Positions 1-5,303 of a DNA stretch of 5,384 bases are shown here, one piece after another. Below the pieces are notes generated by a model. That model had not been told where the DNA came from, did no database searches, and saw nothing but the letters and a program-made list of their open reading frames with translations. Source of the DNA: Syntrophobacterales bacterium (GTDB lineage Bacteria; Desulfobacterota; Syntrophobacteria; BM002); the NCBI GenBank assembly GCA_030613915.1, contig JAUWKY010000181.1, forward strand, positions 1 through 5,384, given 5' to 3'. The translations under genes and the position numbers were made by a program. Position 1 is the first letter of the stretch; each line of letters begins with the position of its first letter.

Positions 1-613
1 AATTCTCAGTTTTGTACAGTTCTCTGATACCGCCTGCCGCACAGAAGGTGCAGGGAAAGGGGCAGCCGCGTTGGCTAATAAAGTGGGCTACCCCGTAGCG
101 CTCGTCCAACAAATCACGGGCTAGAAAGGGTATGTTGTCGAGGTGCTGAAGAGGCGGCCGGATTTTTGGCCGGCTTGTGCCCCTTGCCCATATATTTGCA
201 ATTCGGCCCTCGCCAATCTCTTCGCCCTTTTCGAGACAGTCGAGGAGTTCAAGCACTGCCTCTTCACCGTCGCCGAGACAAACATAGTCGAAACCTTCCG
301 TCTGCAATACAGATTTGGCCGCGAATGTGGGGTGGTGCCCCCCCGCAATTACCGGGATATGCAGTTTTTTACGAATCTCGCCCGCTACATGGACACCCCT
401 TCGCCACTGTCTGGTGGTAAGGGAAAGGCCGATGATGTCCGGCGCTTCCTTTTTAATTGAACTAATGAGGTCATGCAGTTCCTGCTCAGGTTGGACCCGC
501 AAAAGGGCCGCTTCGTGCCCGTGTAAACGAATATAGGAAGCAATATAAGCTGGGCCAACTGAGGCCAGCCCCCATTCTCTTTCTGTGTCAACCTCGATGA
601 ACAGAATTTTCAT
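1..613 (-). CDS. B12-binding domain radical SAM protein (N-terminal part, cut by window edge)
   Basis: The frame is open from an ATG at 613 to the window edge (204 codons), so the gene is partial at its 3' end. Residues 1-135 fit a cobalamin-binding Rossmann domain of the type fused to radical SAM enzymes: an early V-G-P-A-Y-I-A-S-Y stretch (19-27), H-G-H-E at 31-34, P-D-I-I-G-L-S (58-64), G-G-H-H-P-T (91-96) and G-D-G-E-E (114-118). A linker with H-L-D-N-I-P-F (157-163) leads to C184-P-F-P-C188-T-F-C191, the CxxxCxxC motif that binds the [4Fe-4S] cluster and cleaves S-adenosylmethionine. The family (class B radical SAM, including methyltransferases and BchE-type enzymes) acts in the cytoplasm on diverse substrates; the substrate here cannot be told because the barrel is missing. 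The SD is weak (AGG about 11 nt upstream). A good leftward promoter lies at 725-753. Confidence 0.9.
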   Translation of the reverse strand, partial: MKILFIEVDTEREWGLASVGPAYIASYIRLHGHEAALLRVQPEQELHDLISSIKKEAPDIIGLSLTTRQWRRGVHVAGEIRKKLHIPVIAGGHHPTFAAKSVLQTEGFDYVCLGDGEEAVLELLDCLEKGEEIGEGRIANIWARGTSRPKIRPPLQHLDNIPFLARDLLDERYGVAHFISQRGCPFPCTFCAAGGIRELYKTEN

Positions 614-654
614 GGAGAGATGCCTGGATTGCGTGTCTGTTCCTAAAGTGATGA

Positions 655-693
655 AGAACAGGTCCCGCTGGCGTGGTCGGGACCAAATGTTCT
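655..693 (-). promoter_or_regulatory. Leader hairpin upstream of the radical SAM gene
   Basis: GGTCCCG (661-667) and CGGGACC (678-684) form a perfect 7-bp stem around a 10-nt loop. The stem continues as AGAACA (655-660) with TGTTCT (688-693), separated by a 3-nt bulge on one side (685-687). No T-tract follows on either strand, so it is not an intrinsic terminator. It lies inside the predicted 5' leader of the radical SAM transcript, about 40 nt before the start codon. It matches no riboswitch I recognise. Confidence 0.5.
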
Positions 694-724
694 GAGGGGT
701 ATTATAAGGTACTCAGATGAATCA

Positions 725-753
725 AGTATATGGAAGGGGTGATTTGCCGTCAA
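725..753 (-). promoter_or_regulatory. Sigma70-like promoter for the radical SAM gene
   Basis: Read leftward, TTGACG (753-748, 5 of 6 matches to the -35 consensus) is followed by a 17-bp spacer and TATACT (730-725, 5 of 6 matches to -10). Transcription would begin near 718 and give a leader of about 105 nt before the ATG at 613. A perfect TATAAT also lies at 706-701 on the same strand but has no recognisable -35 at proper spacing; it may be a secondary start. Confidence 0.65.
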
Positions 754-834
754 CAGAAATCAAAAGTAGCCCAAGTGACTTCCAATAACCTTCGAGCACA
801 TAAAGGGCCGCTAAGTACCAACCGTTCTTATCGA

Positions 835-863
835 TTTACTCACAGCTCACTTTATCATATACT
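835..863 (+). promoter_or_regulatory. Candidate sigma70-like promoter for the STAS/RsbW operon
   Basis: TTTACT (835-840, 4 of 6 matches to -35), a 17-bp spacer and TATACT (858-863, 5 of 6 to -10) give a plausible rightward promoter. Transcription would start near 870, leaving a leader of roughly 140 nt. The -35 box is only moderate and no other evidence supports the site. Confidence 0.4.
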
Positions 864-1010
864 AAATCTGCTCTGGCTGTAACCGCTTCATACAATTTCC
901 GAGCAGCGTCAGCGGGGATCTATTCGTGTTAGAGTGAAATCTTTGGCCCGATTAAGTTTATTAACCAGGCTGGGTGTGCTGGAGCCAAAGCATACCATTA
1001 CGAGCTATTA

Positions 1011-1358
1011 ATGGAGGAACCCGTGGAGATAATAGAAGTTGGCAAGGAGAAGAACACGAAAATAGTATCGTTAAAAGGGAGAATGGATGCAGTTTCTGCG
1101 CCCGACTTTGAGGAAAAAATGGGTGACTGGGCGGATCAAGGTGAAACCAACTTTATCATTAACCTCGGCGAAGTCGACTATATGAGCAGCGCGGGTCTCC
1201 GGAGTATTTTGATTGTAGCTAAAAACTTGAAACAACAGGACGGAAAGCTAATTTTTGTCAACCTCAGAGAAGAGGTTAGTAAGATCTTTAGGATTTCTGG
1301 ATTCAGCTCAATGATTCCAACATACGAGTCTGTGGAAATCGCTCTCGAGCAGATTTGA
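1011..1358 (+). CDS. STAS-domain anti-sigma factor antagonist (RsbV/SpoIIAA-like)
   Basis: This 115-residue protein is one STAS domain, the usual length for a stand-alone anti-anti-sigma factor. It has the N-terminal strand and V-S-L-K-G-R-M-D turn (19-26), the hydrophobic F-I-I-N-L strand (48-52) and the signature D-Y-M-S-S-A-G-L-R (56-64). By alignment to D-S-[ST]-G-L of SpoIIAA and RsbV, S60 is the serine expected to be phosphorylated by the partner kinase; the preceding Asp of the classic motif is Ser59 here. In the known mechanism the unphosphorylated form binds the kinase/anti-sigma protein and frees its target. The gene stops 4 nt before the RsbW-type gene, so the two are surely co-transcribed. 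The start is ambiguous: the ATG at 1011 has almost no SD, whereas GTG at 1023 has GGAGG at 1013-1017 with a 5-nt spacer and would remove only four residues. Confidence 0.92.
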   Translation: MEEPVEIIEVGKEKNTKIVSLKGRMDAVSAPDFEEKMGDWADQGETNFIINLGEVDYMSSAGLRSILIVAKNLKQQDGKLIFVNLREEVSKIFRISGFSSMIPTYESVEIALEQI

Positions 1359-1362
1359 GCAA

Positions 1363-1770
1363 ATGCGCCTCCTATCACAACTAAAACTGCCTGCTGAAAT
1401 CAGTAATCTGAGAAAATTCATCGAATTGGTTTCCAGGTGTGCTGAAGAACAGGGGTTAAGTCCCGAAAGGATCATCGAGATAGGCGTGGCAACGGAAGAG
1501 GTCTTGGTTAACATCTGCAATTATGCTTACCAGGACCAGGTTGGAGAGGTCAAGGTCAGTTGCATGCTGGATGATGAAAGCCGGTTCATTATCGAAATTG
1601 AAGATGCAGGCATTCCTTTTGACGTTCATGGATTGGATGCCCCTGATCTTACCGACGATATTGATGAGCGCCAGGTTGGAGGCCTGGGAGTGTTCATAAT
1701 CAAAGAGCTAGTGGAGGACGTACAATACCGACGCGAGGATAATAAGAATATCCTAAAGCTTGTCACTTAG
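1363..1770 (+). CDS. RsbW/SpoIIAB-like serine kinase / anti-sigma factor (HATPase domain)
   Basis: This 135-residue protein has the GHKL ATPase fold typical of anti-sigma factor kinases. The N-box is E46-V-L-V-N50 (acid plus Mg-binding Asn), the G1 box is D81-A-G-I-P-F (81-86), and the G2 loop is G106-G-L-G-V-F-I-I (106-113), followed by the usual E-L-V-E-D-V-x-Y ending. No histidine phospho-acceptor domain is present, so it should phosphorylate a protein serine, most simply S60 of the STAS protein next door. It begins 4 nt after that gene's TGA with only a weak SD, which suggests translational coupling. No sigma factor follows, and no PP2C phosphatase (RsbU/SpoIIE type) is in the window, so its binding target is unknown and could be something other than a sigma factor. 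Its 3' end faces the hybrid kinase gene; I see no terminator in the 56-bp gap. Confidence 0.9.
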   Translation: MRLLSQLKLPAEISNLRKFIELVSRCAEEQGLSPERIIEIGVATEEVLVNICNYAYQDQVGEVKVSCMLDDESRFIIEIEDAGIPFDVHGLDAPDLTDDIDERQVGGLGVFIIKELVEDVQYRREDNKNILKLVT

Positions 1771-1826
1771 ACCACCAACCGACCTACCCTGCCCTCCTAT
1801 CCGGCACGGGCGATGAACTCGAGGCT

Positions 1827-4655
1827 TTATTTTCTATCCAGGATTTCACGAACCAGTGGCAGTAACTGACTGCTATCGTAGGGTTTGCTGACAAAACCTT
1901 TGGCGCCGGCGTCAAGGGCTCCCTTGGTAGGACCATCGGGTGAGTAGCCACTGGCTATCAATACTCGTGTGTGTGGATCTATCGTGAGAAGTTCCTCGAG
2001 ACACTTGCTGCCACCCATGCCAGGCATGATCAAATCCAGAATCACCAAGTCAATCCGAGCCCGCTCCTGACGGTATAGTTCCAAGGCGTTCTCCCCATTG
2101 CTAGCAGTGAGAACTGTGTAACCAGCACTTCCGAGTACATCCACCCCCAGTTCCCTAATGAACTCCTCGTCATCCACCAGCAAGATGGTTTCGCTACCTC
2201 CTCTGGCGAGACCCTCAGGCTCCGGTGCTATCAATACGTCTACAGGCACGATTTCCGGCTCTATTGTCGGTAGGTATATTCTAAAGGTGGTTCCAACCTC
2301 GGGGCGGCTATAGCAGGTGATGTAGCCTTCGTGATTCTTTATAATTCCGTAAACTATTGCCAGACCGAGGCCTGTGCCCTTTCCAACCTCCTTGGTTGTA
2401 TAGAAAGGATCGAAGATGTGCTCCAGCGTCTCTTTACCCATGCCATGCCCGGTATCGGAGATCGAAAACAGCACGTAATCCCCTGGCTTTACTTCAGCAT
2501 ATCTCCTGCAAAATTCCTGATCTAAGGTTACGCTTTGCGTCTCAATGAGCAGCTTGCCGCCCTCAGCCATTGCATCTTTAGCGTTGAGAGCGAGGTTCAC
2601 GAGCACTTGCTTCAGTTGCACCGAGTCAGCGTTGACCATTTTGAGATTGTCAGCGAGTTTAAATTCGACATCTATCATCTTGGGAATGGTGCGCTCGAGC
2701 AGTTGTCGTAATTCTCCCACCTCCTGATTGAGATCGAGGGGTCTTCTTTTGCTCTCAACCTTGCGACTGAAGGTGAGCAGTTGCTGAGTCAGTTCCGCTC
2801 CTCTTTTGGAGGCACGGATGACTTCCTGCAGTTCTCGCCAATCGGACTCTCCCTCCTTCTTGCGCATTAGTAGGAGTTCCGTATAGCCTTGTATGGCTTG
2901 GAGCAGGTTATTGAAATCGTGAGCGATTCCCCCCGCCAGAGTGCCGACGGCCTCCATTTTTTGAGCTTGCTGCAGCTGGCCCTCCAGATTTTTCTGTTCG
3001 CTGATGTCTCGTAAATTGATGACACTCCCCAGAGGGTTGCCGTCCATATCTCGAAGGACGGCTCCACTGATGCTGACGGGAATGATTTTCCCTTCCTTGG
3101 TGTATCGGCGGGTCTCTATGCCAGAGAAGCTCTCGCCAGCTAACACCCTGTTTATCATCGTTTGGGTTTCCGGCAAGCTCTCCTCAGGCACGAAAGCATC
3201 CATTTTCTTGCCCAAGCGTTCACCCAGGGACCAGCCGAAAACACGGGTGAAGGCAGGGTTATAATAGACAACTTTCCCATCAATATCGTAGACAACTACA
3301 GGGTCTGGATTTGCTTCCAGAACCGTGCGGTACTTTTCCTCACTGGCCCGGAGTGCTTCAATGGCTTGTTTGCGCTCGGTGACATCGTGAACGATCGAAT
3401 ACAAAAGTTGCTTGCCGTTCAGTACGATCGGACCACTGAAGACTTCAACATCGACAATCTCGTCTTTTGCCAAACGGTGACGGAAGAAAAAGTGCTGGTT
3501 TTGTTCTGACTTCGCTCGCTCTATTTCTTGGAAAACTTGCTCGTCAGTGAGTGTGTTGATATCGGTAATCTTCTTGCTGGTGAGTTCTTCATGGCCCCAA
3601 CCATAAAAGGAGCAAGCTGCAGGATTGGCATCTACTATGTCTGCAGTCTCCGGGTCAATCAATAGCATAACCGTGTGATTGTTTTTGAAAAGGCTCCTGT
3701 AGCGCTCTTCGCTTTCACGCAATGCCTCCTCCGCCCGCTTGCGTTTTGTAACATCGCGGACTACGCCTCGGAAACCAACAGGTTCGCCCGTCGAATTCGT
3801 CATCAAAGATGCAGAGAGCTCCAGGGTTCCTGTGCTGCCATCCTTTTTAAGAATGTCATAGTCCACAATTCTTGCTGGCTCTCCGGTCTGATAGGTCTTG
3901 CTAAAGACTTGATACATTTCTTTGGCGGTCTTCGGGGTGGTGTAGTCCCGGTTGTTCATACCAAGCAGTTCGTCCCGGTTATATCCCGCAATTCTGCACA
4001 GTGAATCATTAACTAAAGTGAGGTTTCCAGCGAGATCGACTTCAAAGTAGCCTTCCTCGATGTTTTCCAGGATGGTTCTGTACTTTTCCTCGCTTTCTCG
4101 CAGTTCCTCCTCAGCTCGCCGGCGCTCTTCTATCTCCCGCCTCATTTGCTCGTTTGTTTTTATCAAATCAGTGGCTCTTTCCTCAACGTGGCCTTCCAGC
4201 TGAGCCTGGATTTTGAGGAGTTGTATCTCCTGCTGCCACTTTGCACCGAGCGCCACGGCAAATTGTTTAATCTCTTCCGGAGTAAAAGGTTTCCTAATGT
4301 AGAGCAGTTTCCCGGCAGGGGGGACGCGAGAGACAATTTCTTCTGGGCCGACATCATTATGAGCTGTGACCATGACAATTTCGATGTTTGGATCCAGGGT
4401 TCGGATCTGCTCTGCTGCCCAGACACCGTCCGGACCTGAATCCATACGAATGTCGAGGAAGGCAGCAGCAAAAGGCTCCTCATCCTCGATGGCCATTCGC
4501 ACCGCTTCAACCGCGGTTTCACTTTGATGGCAAAGCGTTAGATCAAACTGGTAGGTAGAGATTGGTGAAGAAAGAAATTCCTCATAGAGGTCGAGAACGT
4601 TTTGGTCGTCATCAACCGCAAGAATTCGTACCCTGTCGGACCAAGCTGGATTCAT
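1827..4655 (-). CDS. Hybrid sensor histidine kinase, REC-PAS-PAS-PAS-HisKA-HATPase-REC
   Basis: This is a 942-residue cytoplasmic hybrid kinase; no transmembrane segment is visible. In order: a receiver (about 1-135) with acidic pocket D15/D16/D17, phospho-acceptor D68, T97 and K122; a coiled coil (136-190); three PAS domains (about 190-305, 313-428 and 436-552) joined by E-A-L-R-x-S-E-E-[KR]-Y-R linkers; a HisKA domain with G-G-I-A-H579-D-F-N-N-L-L; an HATPase with N-box N687/N691, G1 D734-T-G-H-G-M, F-box F748-D-P-F-Y-T-T-K and G2 G759-x-G-T-G-L-G-L; and a C-terminal receiver (822-942) with D828/D829, D874, S902 and K924. All catalytic residues are intact. The ATG at 4655 is chosen because AAGGA lies 9 nt upstream; the 30 extra in-frame codons up to 4745 have no SD and are not family-like. 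The PAS ligands are unknown. Output probably passes to a phosphotransfer protein or regulator elsewhere. Confidence 0.95.
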   Translation of the reverse strand: MNPAWSDRVRILAVDDDQNVLDLYEEFLSSPISTYQFDLTLCHQSETAVEAVRMAIEDEEPFAAAFLDIRMDSGPDGVWAAEQIRTLDPNIEIVMVTAHNDVGPEEIVSRVPPAGKLLYIRKPFTPEEIKQFAVALGAKWQQEIQLLKIQAQLEGHVEERATDLIKTNEQMRREIEERRRAEEELRESEEKYRTILENIEEGYFEVDLAGNLTLVNDSLCRIAGYNRDELLGMNNRDYTTPKTAKEMYQVFSKTYQTGEPARIVDYDILKKDGSTGTLELSASLMTNSTGEPVGFRGVVRDVTKRKRAEEALRESEERYRSLFKNNHTVMLLIDPETADIVDANPAACSFYGWGHEELTSKKITDINTLTDEQVFQEIERAKSEQNQHFFFRHRLAKDEIVDVEVFSGPIVLNGKQLLYSIVHDVTERKQAIEALRASEEKYRTVLEANPDPVVVYDIDGKVVYYNPAFTRVFGWSLGERLGKKMDAFVPEESLPETQTMINRVLAGESFSGIETRRYTKEGKIIPVSISGAVLRDMDGNPLGSVINLRDISEQKNLEGQLQQAQKMEAVGTLAGGIAHDFNNLLQAIQGYTELLLMRKKEGESDWRELQEVIRASKRGAELTQQLLTFSRKVESKRRPLDLNQEVGELRQLLERTIPKMIDVEFKLADNLKMVNADSVQLKQVLVNLALNAKDAMAEGGKLLIETQSVTLDQEFCRRYAEVKPGDYVLFSISDTGHGMGKETLEHIFDPFYTTKEVGKGTGLGLAIVYGIIKNHEGYITCYSRPEVGTTFRIYLPTIEPEIVPVDVLIAPEPEGLARGGSETILLVDDEEFIRELGVDVLGSAGYTVLTASNGENALELYRQERARIDLVILDLIMPGMGGSKCLEELLTIDPHTRVLIASGYSPDGPTKGALDAGAKGFVSKPYDSSQLLPLVREILDRK

Positions 4656-4664
4656 AATTGGAGT

Positions 4665-4680
4665 TCCTTGATTACAAGGA
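4665..4680 (-). promoter_or_regulatory. Hairpin covering the ribosome binding site of the hybrid kinase gene
   Basis: TCCTTG (4665-4670) and CAAGGA (4675-4680) are perfect 6-bp inverted repeats around a 4-nt loop. In the leftward mRNA the 3' arm CAAGGA contains the Shine-Dalgarno AAGGA of the kinase (9 nt before the ATG at 4655), so the helix would hide the SD. The pairing is seen directly; a regulatory role is inference, and 6 bp with two G-C pairs per arm is only modestly stable. Confidence 0.4.
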
Positions 4681-4774
4681 TCTTCAATGTGTTGAGGGGA
4701 ACACAAATTTTTATGCAAAAAGCTTGCCCGACCCGCGCAAATCAAAATTCCAAATTACAAATCACTACGGCTAA

Positions 4775-4850
4775 GGTTTCAGTGTTCGGGTTTCAGTGTT
4801 CAGGTCTATCATTTCTGACACCTGACACCTGAGTCTTCAACATTGACACC
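4775..4850. repeat. Short tandem repeats in the spacer upstream of the kinase gene
   Basis: A 14-bp unit GGTTTCAGTGTTC(G/A) occurs twice in direct succession (4775-4788 and 4789-4802). A second unit, TGACACC, occurs at 4816-4822 and 4823-4829 and again at 4844-4850. TCAGGT (4800-4805) is the inverse of ACCTGA at 4820-4825 and 4827-4832, so the block can fold. It is flanked by an A/T-rich stretch built on CAAATT-like words (about 4743-4762). Low-complexity intergenic sequence of this type may recur in the genome; no function is apparent. Confidence 0.6.
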
Positions 4851-4899
4851 CGCCACCTAATTGTTTGTCCAAAGGAGGTTGCAAGTGTACCGTCTCTGT

Positions 4900-4931
4900 G
4901 ACTCATCACCGATGAGTCGTTACACGCCTCA
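4900..4931 (-). promoter_or_regulatory. Putative SECIS element for the C-terminal UGA (codon 68)
   Basis: In the leftward mRNA the UGA at 4931-4929 is followed by 10 nt and then a perfect 8-bp stem, GACTCATC (4918-4911) with GATGAGTC (4907-4900), closed by the loop GGU. The GGU begins 18 nt after the UGA, as in the E. coli fdhF SECIS, and the first loop base is the G needed by bacterial SelB. No T-tract follows, so it is a poor intrinsic terminator. A stabilising 3' mRNA hairpin is the main alternative. Confidence 0.55.
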
Positions 4932-5132
4932 TGTTCCCCCATAGCCGATTTCTACCTTTCCACCTTCAACAATGACCGGCACTTTCCTTACACCTTTGGA
5001 CACTTCGAGCATTTCCTCGAGCTTTTCCTTGTCGTTAGCGACGTCTACGTAAGTGGCCTTGTCTCCGTAAGCCGACCTGGCTTTTTCAGTGTAAGGTCAA
5101 GAACTCTTACCATATATGATTATTTTCGACAT
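4920..5132 (-). CDS. Small glutaredoxin-like selenoprotein (UxxT active site, probably two selenocysteines)
   Basis: The gene reads M-S-K-I-I-I-Y-G-K-S-S then UGA (codon 12, 5099-5097), P-Y-T and a continuous thioredoxin/glutaredoxin-like chain. The U12-P-Y-T15 motif follows the first beta strand exactly where glutaredoxins carry C-P-Y-C. A helix with L-E-E-M-L (38-42), K-V-P52-V-I-V (the cis-Pro loop) and G-G-K-V-E-I-G-Y-G-G complete a minimal redox fold. I recognise it as the type labelled UXX-star selenoproteins; that name is from memory. The start ATG at 5132 has a strong SD, AGGAGGT (5147-5141). A second UGA (codon 68) is followed by Gly-Val-TAA and a SECIS-like hairpin, so I end the gene at 4920 with 70 residues; if that UGA is a stop, the CDS ends at 4929 with 67. 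Function is inferred to be thiol/selenol redox chemistry; the substrate is unknown. SelA, SelB, SelC and SelD must be encoded elsewhere. Confidence 0.85.
5065..5099 (-). promoter_or_regulatory. SECIS element for the active-site UGA (codon 12)
   Basis: Downstream of the UGA at 5099-5097 the mRNA forms AAGCC (5083-5079), loop AGGUC (5078-5074), GGCUU (5073-5069). A lower helix CUG (5089-5087) with CGG (5067-5065) can stack below an A-rich internal loop. The GGU begins 19 nt after the UGA, against 18 in E. coli fdhF, and the apical AGGUC matches the fdhF loop. The hairpin lies inside the coding sequence, as bacterial SECIS elements must. Confidence 0.75.
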
Positions 5133-5207
5133 ACGCTCTTACCTCCTTTTCTACCTATTTTTCTATCGTAATCCTCGTAATACCCCACTAACTCTACGTT
5201 TAATCCA

Positions 5208-5251
5208 ACTCCCATACACTTTTCTAGACTCCCATACACAACTCCCATACA
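5208..5251. repeat. Three direct repeats of ACTCCCATACA upstream of the selenoprotein gene
   Basis: The 11-mer ACTCCCATACA occurs at 5208-5218, 5228-5238 and 5241-5251; the first two copies extend by one more C. Start-to-start distances are 20 and 13 bp. The block lies between the leftward terminator and the selenoprotein SD, where a promoter and operators would be expected. Repeated binding sites for a regulator are a reasonable guess; I found no convincing sigma70 boxes beside them. Confidence 0.7.
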
Positions 5252-5256
5252 TCCCT

Positions 5257-5298
5257 GAAAATAAAGAAAGCCGCCCAGGAAGTCAATCCCAGGCGGCT
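5257..5298 (-). terminator. Leftward intrinsic terminator
   Basis: In the leftward transcript AGCCGCCUGGGA (5298-5287) pairs with UCCUGGGCGGCU (5280-5269) as 12 continuous base pairs, two of them G-U, around a 6-nt loop, and is followed at once by a T-rich run (5268-5258). It would end a transcript entering from the right edge. Because the selenoprotein gene starts about 125 nt further on, the hairpin could alternatively work as an attenuator in that gene's leader. Confidence 0.85.
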
Positions 5299-5303
5299 GG
5301 GTC

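Larger units (their letters stand above)
614..1010. other. Divergent intergenic region (397 bp)
   Basis: This gap separates the leftward radical SAM gene from the rightward STAS/RsbW operon. It holds promoter candidates for both directions, a leader hairpin on the radical SAM side (655-693), and a 7-bp inverted repeat near the STAS start (941-947 with 984-990). I see no complete gene, tRNA or other named RNA. Two short protein-like stretches on the minus strand (about 836-919 and 920-1000) lie in different frames and could be gene debris, but they are too short to call. Confidence 0.7.

Noticed and set aside
143..460. 105-codon open frame on the plus strand
   Set aside because: It lies antisense to the clear B12/radical SAM reading frame, has no SD and no family-like features.
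701..706. Perfect leftward TATAAT as the main radical SAM promoter
   Set aside because: No -35-like hexamer lies 16-18 bp upstream; the TTGACG-17-TATACT pair at 725-753 is better.
4163..4522. 119-codon minus-strand frame inside the kinase gene
   Set aside because: It is an out-of-frame shadow of the N-terminal receiver and coiled-coil coding sequence.
4656..4745. 30-residue N-terminal extension of the hybrid kinase
   Set aside because: The upstream ATG lacks an SD, the extension does not look like a receiver N terminus, and the ATG at 4655 has AAGGA at good spacing.
4900..4918. Intrinsic terminator for the selenoprotein gene
   Set aside because: The stem is strong but no T-rich tract follows on the minus strand, and its loop and distance from UGA fit a SECIS better.
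4871..4944. Strong SD-like AAAGGAGG followed by GTG at 4885 on the plus strand
   Set aside because: The frame is only 19 codons, ends inside the antisense of the selenoprotein gene, and the peptide has no recognisable character.
5208..5251. CRISPR-like array
   Set aside because: Only three 11-bp copies with spacings of 2 to 9 bp; far too short and irregular for a CRISPR array.
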